Origin: Aquabacterium humicola
Lineage (GTDB): Bacteria; Pseudomonadota; Gammaproteobacteria; Burkholderiales; Burkholderiaceae_C
Assembly (NCBI RefSeq): GCF_030167915.1
Contig: NZ_JARGNB010000005.1
Coordinates: 186,001-250,000, forward strand
DNA length: 64,000 nucleotides
Reading direction: 5' to 3'
Below the pieces are notes generated by a model, which was given only the letters and a program-made list of their open reading frames with translations, was not told the origin of the DNA and did no database searches. The translations under genes were made by a program, and so were the position numbers. Of the stretch, positions 8,579-15,777 are shown piece by piece (positions within the stretch are counted from its first letter, which is position 1; each line of letters begins with the position of its first letter).

Positions 8579-8606
8579 AGCCTCGCTAGCCGAGGCTTTG
8601 TCATTT
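8579..8606 (+). terminator. Rho-independent terminator
   Basis: AGCCTCG (8579-8585), loop CTAGC, CGAGGCT (8591-8597), then TTGTCATTT. An AAAAA run precedes the stem, so it could act in both directions. It ends the 58-residue gene. Confidence 0.88.
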
Positions 8607-8648
8607 CTGGAGCAGCCGACGCGAGAAGCGGCAAGGGGGAGACTCACG

Positions 8649-9314
8649 ATGACCGAACCCGGCACGAACTACGGCCGCAACATCTTCATCAACTGCCCGT
8701 TCGACGAAGAATATGTCCCGCTGCTGCACGCCATCACGTTCACGATCTGCTTCGCGCAGTTCATTCCGCGTTCGGCACTCGAGGTGCAGGACAGCGGCGT
8801 CGAGCGACTGGCCAAGATCGTGAGGATCATTCGGGACTGCGCCTACGGGATCCACGACATCAGCCGTGTGGAGGTTGGAGACGACCCGCAGATACCGCTT
8901 CCCCGATTCAACATGCCATTCGAATGCGGCCTGTTCTTCGGCGCCCTTCATTTCGGCACGGGCAGGCAGAAGCAGAAGCAGCTTCTGATCTTCGACAGCG
9001 TACCGTTCCGGCCGCACAAGACGATGAGCGACATCGCCGGCAAGGACCCGGCGTTCCACCATGGCGACCCCGCCACCGCCATTGGCTGCGTTCGAACCTT
9101 CCTCGCCCCCAAGCCGGGGGTCACCGGGTTGCCGGGAGAAGAGCAGATCCGCTCGGCCTATGCCAGTTTCCAGGACGCGCTGCCGCACTTGCTGAATCAG
9201 TTCGGCATCAACGGCAAGGAGATCAGCTCGCCCACCTATTGGAACGACTTCGTGAAGATCGTCGATGCCTACCTGTCCAAGCGCTTCGGGGCCGGCGTGC
9301 CGGCGGCGGGGTGA
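8649..9314 (+). CDS. TIR / nucleoside 2-deoxyribosyltransferase-like protein
   Basis: 221 residues from ATG 8649, with GGGGGAGA just upstream (8636-8643); an in-frame TTG at 8598 lies inside the terminator and is rejected. The N-terminus 'NIFINCPFDEEYVPLLHAI' and later 'GIHDISR', 'RFNMPFECGLFFGA' follow the layout of the TIR/NDT superfamily: a first strand, a helix with the ligand Ser/Asp region, and a conserved Glu in an N..E.G motif that is the glycosidase Glu in that superfamily. A basic loop (GRQKQKQ) and a C-terminal helical tail follow. Similar proteins occur widely as single genes in accessory regions. Codon choice (GGA, GAA, AGG, CCG/CCA mix) is less GC-biased than neighbours, suggesting acquisition. 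Nucleotide-directed glycosidase activity is an inference. Confidence 0.6.
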   Translation: MTEPGTNYGRNIFINCPFDEEYVPLLHAITFTICFAQFIPRSALEVQDSGVERLAKIVRIIRDCAYGIHDISRVEVGDDPQIPLPRFNMPFECGLFFGALHFGTGRQKQKQLLIFDSVPFRPHKTMSDIAGKDPAFHHGDPATAIGCVRTFLAPKPGVTGLPGEEQIRSAYASFQDALPHLLNQFGINGKEISSPTYWNDFVKIVDAYLSKRFGAGVPAAG

Positions 9315-9464
9315 CGGTCGTGTGACCGCGGCGGACATCACTGACGAAACCGTTACATCGCACGGCCAACCTTCCCTTGCAGCTCCGGCCGTTCGCCGGA
9401 CGACAATGCGGGTGGGACCGCGCCCGCCAACCGTCCTTCCTCCAGCCCTGTTCCGAGCCCCCCG

Positions 9465-10766
9465 ATGTCCAACCTCGTCGTCCACGGCGGCACGCCGCTC
9501 TCCGGCCGCGTGCTGCCCTCCGCCAACAAGAACGCGGTGCTGCCCATCCTCTGCGCGACCTTGCTGACGCGCGAGCCGGTGACGCTGCACGGCATCACCG
9601 AAATCACCGACGTGCGCAAGATCCTCGAGTTCTTCCGCTCGATCGGCAGCGCGGTGGAGGTCGACTACGCCGCCCGCGTGCTGAAGGTGCACCACCGCGA
9701 CACGCTGTTCGACGAGCGCCGCCACCAGCTGCCCGAGGAGATGCGTTCGTCGATCATGCTGGTGCCGCCGCTGCTGGCGCGCTTTCGCGTCGCGCGCATC
9801 GAGGACGACGTGCAGGGCTGCACGCTGGGCGTGCGCGAGATCGATCCGCACGTCGAGGTGATGGAGCGCTTCGGCGGCCGTGTCGAGCGCGCACGCGACG
9901 CGATCACCGTGCGCTGCGACGGCCGGCTGCAGGCCAACGACCACTGGCTCGACTACGCGTCGGTCACCACCACCGAGAACTTCGTGCTCTGCGCGGCGCT
10001 GGCCGAAGGCACGTCGACGCTGACCAATGCCGCCAGCGAGCCGCACGTGCAGGAGATGTGCGACTTCCTGGTGATGCTCGGCGCGCAGATCGATGGCCGC
10101 GGCACCTCGAAGGTGACGGTGCACGGCGTCGAGCGCCTGGGCGGCGGCGAGTACACCTTCGCCGAGGACTTCCACGAGATCGTCACCTTCCTCGCGCTCG
10201 GCGCGATCACCGGCGGCGACGTGGTGGTGAAGAACTCGGTGCCGCGCCAGTTCCCGCTGCTCGACCGCACCTTCGCGAAGTTCGGCGTGACCATCGAGCA
10301 CCGGGACGGCTGGTCGCGGGTGAAGCCCGGTGGCCAGCTGCGCGTGCGCGAGCCCTTCACCCGCAACATGCTGCAGAAGGTCGAGGCCGCGCCTTGGCCC
10401 TACGTGCCGGTCGACCTGCTGCCGATCTTCATCGCCATCGGCGTCAAGGCTGAAGGCAGCGCGATGTTCTGGAACAAGGTCTACGACGGCGCGCTCGGCT
10501 GGACCTCGGAGCTCTCGAAGTTCGGCGCCCACGTGTTCCTCTCCGACCCGCATCGCGTGATCACCTTCGGCGGCAAGCCGCTGGCGCCGGCGGAAGTCGA
10601 GAGCCCGTACATCATTCGCGTCGCGATCGCGCTGCTGATGGTCGCGGCCAGCATCCCGGGGAAATCGGTGATCCGCAATGCCGCGCCGATCCGCCGCGCG
10701 CATCCGGGCTTCGTCGAGAACCTGCAGGCGCTGGGCGCGCGCATCGACTGGACCGACGCCGAGTAA
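9465..10766 (+). CDS. MurA-type enolpyruvyl transferase (UDP-GlcNAc 1-carboxyvinyltransferase paralogue)
   Basis: 433 residues, a full-length EPSP-synthase/MurA fold. Lys22-Asn23 (SANKNAVLPIL) match MurA K22/N23. Cys119 in 'DVQGCTLGVREID' matches the fosfomycin-target Cys115, with Arg124 as R120. An Asp in 'VPVDLLPIF' corresponds to D305. MurA transfers enolpyruvate from PEP to UDP-GlcNAc in the first committed step of peptidoglycan synthesis. It differs from housekeeping MurA in several blocks (for instance TEITDV, RSSIMLV, DFHEIV), and it stands alone rather than in the mur/his context usual for the main copy, so I treat it as a paralogue whose acceptor may differ. No strong ribosome site is visible. 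Confidence 0.8.
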   Translation: MSNLVVHGGTPLSGRVLPSANKNAVLPILCATLLTREPVTLHGITEITDVRKILEFFRSIGSAVEVDYAARVLKVHHRDTLFDERRHQLPEEMRSSIMLVPPLLARFRVARIEDDVQGCTLGVREIDPHVEVMERFGGRVERARDAITVRCDGRLQANDHWLDYASVTTTENFVLCAALAEGTSTLTNAASEPHVQEMCDFLVMLGAQIDGRGTSKVTVHGVERLGGGEYTFAEDFHEIVTFLALGAITGGDVVVKNSVPRQFPLLDRTFAKFGVTIEHRDGWSRVKPGGQLRVREPFTRNMLQKVEAAPWPYVPVDLLPIFIAIGVKAEGSAMFWNKVYDGALGWTSELSKFGAHVFLSDPHRVITFGGKPLAPAEVESPYIIRVAIALLMVAASIPGKSVIRNAAPIRRAHPGFVENLQALGARIDWTDAE

Positions 10767-10781
10767 TACGCAGCCGGCGCG

Positions 10782-12341
10782 TCACTCGGTCAGTTCCGCC
10801 GCGGCGATCGGAATGCGCCGCCGCGGCCGCGCCAGCGCGTACTCGCTTGCGGCCAGAGACGGCCCCAGGAACTCGCGCAGCGTCGGCCCGTTCTTCAGCA
10901 GCCGCGTATCGAAGAGGAACTGCGCGACCTCGTGGAACCAGACGCGTCGCCCCATGCGCGTGTACCAGTGCATCGCGTGGCGGAAGTCGGCGTCGCCGCT
11001 GACCAGCCGCATCAGCGCCTTCGGCCGCAGCTGCATCGCGAGCTCGATCGCCTTCGACCACATGAACACCCGCCACGGCGGCACGCTGCCCGGGGCTTCG
11101 AGCACCTGGTGCTTGTAGTCCCAGCGCCGCGTATCGGGCTGGATCACGCGGCGCTCGATCACCGTGTCATAGAACGGCGTCCAGCGGTGCGGCGTCGCGA
11201 ACAGCAGCTGGACCTGGTCGGGGTCGTAGCGCCACAGGCTGCGCAGCGTGCGCCAGTAGTCGGCGTCGCGCTCCTCGTTGAAGCCGATCATGCAGGTGGC
11301 CATCGAGACGATGCCGTGCTGCCGCAGGAGGCGGATCGCCTGCATGTCCTCGCTCGGCGTCGCGCCCTTGCGGATCGCCTTCAGCGTCGGCTCGTCGACG
11401 CTCTCGATGCCCAGCAGGAAACGGATCACGCCGGCGCGGCGGTACAGGTGCAGGATGTCGGCATCGCGCACGATGTCGCCGGCGCGCGTCGAGCCGACCA
11501 GCAGCAGCGGCACGTGCTCGGCGATCAGCGCCTCGAGGAACGCGCGCCAGGCCTTGCGCGAGCCGGTGGGCAGCTCGTCGGCGAAGTTGACCAGCTCGAC
11601 GCCGTGCTCGCGGTGCAGCCGCGCCAGCTCCTTCGCCAGCTTCACCGGGTCGCGATGGCGCCAGCGGGTCCAGAAGCCGCGCTGGCCGCAGTAGTTGCAC
11701 AGGTAAGGGCAGCCGCGCGCGAACTGCACCACCACCGCGCGCTTGCCGCCCCAGTACGAATAACGCGCATGGTCGATCAGCTCCCAGCCGATGCGGTGCG
11801 CGTCGAGGTCGGCGATCATCTCGGCCGCCGGCGTGGCGATGAGCTCGCCGTCGCGGCGGAAGGCGATGCCGCGCACCGCGTCGAGCGGGCGGCCGTCGGC
11901 CAGTGCGCGCACCAGGGCCGGCGCGGTCGCTTCGCCCTCGCCGCGCACGACGATGTCGATCTGCGGCGCCTCGCGCAGGATCTGATCGAAGTGGTAGGTC
12001 GGATGCACGCCGCCGTAGACCACGAGCAGCCGCGGCAGCGCGAGCTTCAGCAGCGCCGCCAGCGCCAGCACCGTGGCATGCGCCGAGCTCGAGCCGGAGT
12101 GGCCGAGCATCACGATGTCGGGCCGGCGTCGTCGGGCCTCGCGCACGATCCGGCCCAGCGGCATCGCCGCGTGACCGGCGCTGCCCGGCGGCGGCAGCTC
12201 GGCGTCGAGCAGCTCGACCACGAAGCCGGCGTCGATCAGCGGTCCGCCGACCGCCAGCAGCCCGAGCGGCGGCAGGTGCTCGCGCGGGATGCGGCTGCCG
12301 ATCGCGGTGTGCGGCGGGTTGATCAGCAGGACGCGTGTCAT
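10782..12341 (-). CDS. B12-binding radical SAM protein (BchE-like)
   Basis: 519 residues; the ATG at 12341 overlaps the stop of the preceding gene (ATGA). Residues 1-150 form a cobalamin-binding Rossmann domain (MTRVLLINPPHTAIGSRIP, 'LPPLGLLAVGGPLIDAG', 'DIVMLGHSGSSSAHA'). The radical SAM CxxxCxxC follows in 'ARGCPYLCNYCGQRGFW', then the TIM-barrel part ('LLGIESVDEPTLKAIRKG', 'CMIGFNEE'). The layout is that of anaerobic Mg-protoporphyrin cyclase BchE and related methyltransferases and cyclases. No bch or crt cluster surrounds it, so the substrate is open. Oxygen-sensitive chemistry fits the FNR-type promoter upstream of the cytochrome genes with which it may be co-transcribed. Confidence 0.85.
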   Translation of the reverse strand: MTRVLLINPPHTAIGSRIPREHLPPLGLLAVGGPLIDAGFVVELLDAELPPPGSAGHAAMPLGRIVREARRRRPDIVMLGHSGSSSAHATVLALAALLKLALPRLLVVYGGVHPTYHFDQILREAPQIDIVVRGEGEATAPALVRALADGRPLDAVRGIAFRRDGELIATPAAEMIADLDAHRIGWELIDHARYSYWGGKRAVVVQFARGCPYLCNYCGQRGFWTRWRHRDPVKLAKELARLHREHGVELVNFADELPTGSRKAWRAFLEALIAEHVPLLLVGSTRAGDIVRDADILHLYRRAGVIRFLLGIESVDEPTLKAIRKGATPSEDMQAIRLLRQHGIVSMATCMIGFNEERDADYWRTLRSLWRYDPDQVQLLFATPHRWTPFYDTVIERRVIQPDTRRWDYKHQVLEAPGSVPPWRVFMWSKAIELAMQLRPKALMRLVSGDADFRHAMHWYTRMGRRVWFHEVAQFLFDTRLLKNGPTLREFLGPSLAASEYALARPRRRIPIAAAELTE

Positions 12342-12817
12342 CGCAGCGCTCCGGCGCAGCTGGCGACCAGCGCCAGCGCATAGGCGCACTTGCCGGCCGC
12401 GCCGAGCTGCACGCGGGCCAGCGCCTGCTCGGCGAGGCGGCGCGTCGTGCGGCGCAGGCCGCGCTCGGCGGCGCGGAAGCCGAGCCAGGCCGCGGCCACC
12501 GCGGCGGCCGCCAGCAGCGCCGTCGCGGCCGGCCCCAGCCAATCGCCCCGCGCATGGGCGAGCAAGGTCAGCGCCGCCGCCAGCGCCAGCCAATGCAGCC
12601 GCGCGGCCCAGTCGCAGCCGAGCCGGCCGCGCCATTGCGCGCCGGCCACTCCCGCGGCGAGCAGCGTCGCGACGACCGGCGACGCAGGCAGCAGCGCGAT
12701 GCATTGCAGGATCAGCCACGTCACCGGCGGCCAGGCTTCGATTCGGGACGCCCAGCGCAGCAGCCGGGGCAGCTGGGGCGGCCGGCGCGACCGGCGCCAA
12801 CGGGATCGGAAGGACAT
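12338..12817 (-). CDS. Small polytopic membrane protein paired with the radical SAM enzyme
   Basis: 159 residues from ATG 12817. A basic N-terminus (SFRSRWRRSRR) is followed by three or four hydrophobic segments (residues about 37-60, 70-92, 96-118 and a C-terminal one at 140-157), with an amphipathic Arg-rich helix (ERGLRRTTRRLAEQAL) before the last. Its stop overlaps the start of the radical SAM gene by 4 nt, a sign of translational coupling. I do not recognise the family; it may anchor or deliver the substrate of its partner, which is inference. Upstream lies a 121-nt gap to the decaheme gene. Confidence 0.65.
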   Translation of the reverse strand: MSFRSRWRRSRRPPQLPRLLRWASRIEAWPPVTWLILQCIALLPASPVVATLLAAGVAGAQWRGRLGCDWAARLHWLALAAALTLLAHARGDWLGPAATALLAAAAVAAAWLGFRAAERGLRRTTRRLAEQALARVQLGAAGKCAYALALVASCAGALR

Positions 12818-12938
12818 GCGCAAACGCTCCAGGGCTGAGAGGAGCCCCGAGCCTGCGCGGCGCCTGCGAAGTGCCGGCGATGAACCGGCGCCGGCGGTGA
12901 GCGGACGGTGAAGCGGGCGTGAACGAGCGCGCGGGACC

Positions 12939-13814
12939 TCAGTCCTTCTTCCTCCCGCCCCGCTCCCGTCCGCCGTGCTTGTCCGGTTCCACACGCGGGT
13001 CCCGATGGCACTCCACGCAGTTCTGGAAGTCCCGCACGCCTTCCTCGATGTGCTCCTGGCGAACCTTCGCTTCCGAGTGCTCATGGCACCCATAGCAGGT
13101 GTAGCGGCTGTAGTCGCTGTTCCTGTGACAGGTCTCGCAGGGGGCCTGATGGTCGCGGTCGAGCACGAAGGACTTGTCGTGGTCGAAGGTGGCCGGCTTC
13201 CAGGCGCCGGTCCGGTGGCAGGACTGGCAGCCCCCCTGGACCTGGCGATGCAGGCGGTCGGTCGGCGCGTTGTGGCAGCGCTCGCACCGATCCAGTTCGG
13301 CCTTGGCCAGCAGCGCGTGGTCGAAATGGGCCGGCTTCCATGCCGTGCTCTCGTGGCATTTCGAGCATTCGGCCTTGAGGTCGCGGTGCACGGTGTCCCT
13401 GGGTGTCGCGTGGCAGGAGGAGCAGGTGTCGCGCACGGCGACCTGCAGCAAGCCGTGCGAGAACGGCTTGCGGCTGCGCTTCGTGGACTTCGGGCCCTGG
13501 TGGTCGCTGTGGCAGGCCATGCAGTCCTGCTCGATCAGTTGCTGGTGGAACGACACCTTCACGGTCCGGCTCGGGATCGGCACGCCCTTGGTGGTCTTCA
13601 AGCCGACGTCGGCCGTCACGTGACACGCCGTGCATCGTCGGGACGAGGCGCCGCGCCATGCCGAGTGGCAGGCGAAGCAGTCGGTGGCGAGCTCGGCATG
13701 GCCCTTGACCAGCGGGCCCGGGCTCACCATGAGGTGCGGGTACACGAAGGCCAGCGCCACCAGCACGAGCAGGTTGAGCGCGATGACGACCAGCAGGAGG
13801 GGGCGCTTCTTCAC
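12939..13814 (-). CDS. Membrane-anchored decaheme cytochrome c
   Basis: 291 residues. The start is GTG 13814, overlapping the preceding stop (GTGA). Residues 5-24 are one hydrophobic helix (LLLVVIALNLLVLVALAF) acting as uncleaved signal anchor. Ten CXXCH haem motifs follow, with first Cys at residues 46, 61, 98, 131, 150, 177, 196, 226, 240 and 266. Extra His residues (FHQQ, FSHG, HFDH, TFDHD, RDHQ) can serve as second ligands, as in cytochrome c3/c7-type bis-His haems. Two AWKPA(H/T)FDH repeats show internal duplication. The haem domain would face the periplasm and accept electrons from the cytochrome b encoded just upstream. The C-terminus is basic. No outer-membrane porin partner lies nearby, so the final acceptor is unknown. 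Confidence 0.92.
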   Translation of the reverse strand: MKKRPLLLVVIALNLLVLVALAFVYPHLMVSPGPLVKGHAELATDCFACHSAWRGASSRRCTACHVTADVGLKTTKGVPIPSRTVKVSFHQQLIEQDCMACHSDHQGPKSTKRSRKPFSHGLLQVAVRDTCSSCHATPRDTVHRDLKAECSKCHESTAWKPAHFDHALLAKAELDRCERCHNAPTDRLHRQVQGGCQSCHRTGAWKPATFDHDKSFVLDRDHQAPCETCHRNSDYSRYTCYGCHEHSEAKVRQEHIEEGVRDFQNCVECHRDPRVEPDKHGGRERGGRKKD

Positions 13815-14395
13815 TTCCAGCCCCAGAACAGGAAGACGGCCGCGATGTGGACCGTCGCCAGCACGCTGAACGCGAGCGTGATCGGGAAGTGCACCACGCG
13901 CCACTGCGTGACCACGTCGAAGGTCAGGCTGTCCCAGTACAGCCGGTCCTCGAGCTCCCCTTCGCTCAAGCCGCGGTCCCGCATGCGCTGGCGGGCCTGC
14001 TCCATGCGCCGGCGCGCGCGATCCAGCAGGAACTTGCCGGTCAGGCCGCTGCCCACGTTGATCAGCATGGCCCACACGGCGAGCCATCCGAGGATGGCGT
14101 TGAAATGCACGCCTGCATGCACCAGCACCAGCAGCGATCCGAGCCAGGCCAGCAACTCGTGCCAGCGCAGCAGCTTCGCCGGATGACCGCGCCGGATGAG
14201 CTGCCGCTTTCGCAGCGAGTAGGCGGTGGAGCCGATGATCAGCAGGGTGCCCGGAATGCCCAGCCAGCGGCCGACCCACAGCAGGTCGAACAGGTGCAGC
14301 AGGCCGTCGAAGGCCAGCGCGATCAGCACCAGTGCGGCAAAGCTGCCGAAGAAGGGCAGCACCTCGCGCGTCAGGAGTCTCGGGCGCTGCGGCAT
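13811..14395 (-). CDS. b-type membrane cytochrome (cytochrome b561/b6-like)
   Basis: 194 residues from ATG 14395, which overlaps the stop of the reductase gene (ATGA). There are about five hydrophobic segments. Histidines well placed for haem ligation are H79, H93 and H97 (RWHELLAWLGSLLVLVHAGVHF) and H169 and H183 (VVHFPITLAFSVLATVHIAAV), typical of four-helix di-haem b cytochromes. A charged loop (RARRRMEQARQRMRDRGLSEGELEDR) joins the halves. Its position between a cytoplasm-facing reductase and a periplasm-facing decaheme cytochrome points to transmembrane electron transfer. The haem assignment is by motif only. Confidence 0.85.
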   Translation of the reverse strand: MPQRPRLLTREVLPFFGSFAALVLIALAFDGLLHLFDLLWVGRWLGIPGTLLIIGSTAYSLRKRQLIRRGHPAKLLRWHELLAWLGSLLVLVHAGVHFNAILGWLAVWAMLINVGSGLTGKFLLDRARRRMEQARQRMRDRGLSEGELEDRLYWDSLTFDVVTQWRVVHFPITLAFSVLATVHIAAVFLFWGWK

Positions 14396-15639
14396 CAGGC
14401 CTCCAGCACCACGGCCGAAGTCGGCCGGCCGACGCAGAGCAGGCAATGGCCGGGCGCGACGTCGTGGTCGGGTGCGTGGTCGTACTGCACCGTGCCTTCG
14501 AGCAGGCGGGTCTCGCAGCTCCCGCAGCCGCCCGAGCGGCAGCCGGACTCGACCACGATGCCGTGCCGCTCCGCGAAGTCGAGCAGCGAGGGATCCCGGC
14601 CCTCCCAGGCCAGCGTCCGGCCGGAGCGCCTGAACCGCACGTCGAGTGCTGCGGCGGGCGACGCCGGCGCTTCAGGTGTCCCGGGCAGCCTGACGGATGC
14701 CGGGCCGAAGGCTTCGTAGTGGAGGTCCGCAAGCGGCACCCCCCAGGCCGCCAGGGCCGGCACCAGCGCCTCCATCATGGCCGGGGGCCCGCAGACGTAG
14801 AACTGGTGGCGTCCGTGCGGCAAGGTGCGCCGCAACAGGTCGACATCGACATGGCCGCGGTGCTGGTAGTCGCGACCTTCGACATCGGTCTCGCCGGGCC
14901 GGCTGTAGACGATGTGCAGGCGCAGCGGCGGGTGAGCGGCGGCCATCTGCTCGAGCACCGGCTTGAAGGCGTGCTCGTGGCCGTGTCGCAAGCCGTAGTA
15001 CAGGTGGACCGTGCGCTGCGGCTGTTCGGCCAGGCACCAGCGCAGCATGCTCATCATCGGCGTGATGCCGATGCCTCCGCCGATCAGCACCACCGGCACG
15101 TTCGGGTCCGGGTCGATGAAGAAGTGCCCGGCCGGGGCCTTCAGGCGCAGGACGTCGCCGACCCGCACGTGGTCATGGAAGTGGTTCGACGACAGGCCCG
15201 GCGCGAACTCGGGGTGATCCGCCGGCGGCGGCACGCGCTTGATCGTCACGCGGTAGAAGGACGGATCGGGACGATCGGACAACGAGTAGCAGCGCGTGAT
15301 GACGCGCGATCCTGCGGTGGCGGGCGAAGCCGGCGGGCCGACCTCCAGCGTGAAGGTCAGGAACTGCCCGGGCTTGAATGCCGGCAGCGGCTGGCCATCG
15401 ACGGGCTGCAGGTGGAACGAACACTGCGACTGCGCCGGGTCCTCGAAGGCGCGCTGCACGACGCGAAACGCGCGCCACCCGGCCCATGCACTCGTCGACG
15501 GCGCCGCCCCTTCGAGCCCCGTTGCAGCGGGCGCCATCGCCGCCGCCGCCCGCCGGCGCATCACCGTCACGCCGACCCCTGCCATCAATTGCAGCAGCAG
15601 CGCGGCAATGATCAGTCCGAGCAGTTCAACGGCGGTCAT
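14395..15639 (-). CDS. Membrane-anchored FAD/NAD(P)/2Fe-2S oxidoreductase
   Basis: 414 residues. An N-terminal helix (residues 4-26) tethers it to the membrane. The ferredoxin-reductase FAD domain follows (RCYS at 116-119, with the flavin-binding beta-barrel), then the NAD(P) domain (GGGIGITP 187-194, YVCGPPAMM 281-289). The last domain is a plant-type ferredoxin with Cys367-X4-Cys372-X2-Cys375-X26-Cys402. This FAD-NAD-2Fe2S order is that of Hcr and phthalate dioxygenase reductases. It is the first gene of a three-gene set with 4-nt overlaps and would feed NAD(P)H electrons to the cytochrome b. An FNR-type site lies upstream. Confidence 0.92.
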   Translation of the reverse strand: MTAVELLGLIIAALLLQLMAGVGVTVMRRRAAAAMAPAATGLEGAAPSTSAWAGWRAFRVVQRAFEDPAQSQCSFHLQPVDGQPLPAFKPGQFLTFTLEVGPPASPATAGSRVITRCYSLSDRPDPSFYRVTIKRVPPPADHPEFAPGLSSNHFHDHVRVGDVLRLKAPAGHFFIDPDPNVPVVLIGGGIGITPMMSMLRWCLAEQPQRTVHLYYGLRHGHEHAFKPVLEQMAAAHPPLRLHIVYSRPGETDVEGRDYQHRGHVDVDLLRRTLPHGRHQFYVCGPPAMMEALVPALAAWGVPLADLHYEAFGPASVRLPGTPEAPASPAAALDVRFRRSGRTLAWEGRDPSLLDFAERHGIVVESGCRSGGCGSCETRLLEGTVQYDHAPDHDVAPGHCLLCVGRPTSAVVLEA

Positions 15640-15691
15640 CGATCAGGGTGGCGCCACACGGTCCGGTCCACCTGGCGCGTGGCGAGCGGGT

Positions 15692-15740
15692 TCGATCGAT
15701 TCTGGGGTGGTGCCGCTCGCACCCGATTGACTGCGATCAA
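15692..15740 (-). promoter_or_regulatory. FNR/Anr-type class II promoter of the electron-transfer operon
   Basis: On the minus strand TTGATCGCAGTCAA (15740-15727) matches the FNR consensus TTGAT-N4-ATCAA at 9 of 10 half-site positions. A -10 hexamer CAGAAT lies at 15704-15699, predicting +1 at 15692. The box centre is then exactly at -41.5, the classical position for class II FNR activation. The leader is 53 nt long. Anaerobic induction is inferred. Confidence 0.7.
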
Positions 15741-15777
15741 CGGGGGCAGCTTGCGCTGCCGGTGCCCCTGGCAGCCG

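Noticed and set aside
8598-8648. TTG 8598 as start of the TIR/NDT-like gene
   Set aside because: It lies within the terminator stem/T-tract; ATG 8649 has a good ribosome site.
8649-9314. Retron or toxin-antitoxin effector
   Set aside because: No reverse transcriptase or ncRNA-like structure is nearby, and the preceding small gene is separated by a terminator; evidence is insufficient.
10782-12341. Idea that the BchE-like enzyme and the CrtF-like methyltransferase mark a photosynthesis cluster
   Set aside because: No bch, crt, puf or puh genes are seen and the two genes are 24 kb apart; both families have many non-photosynthetic members.
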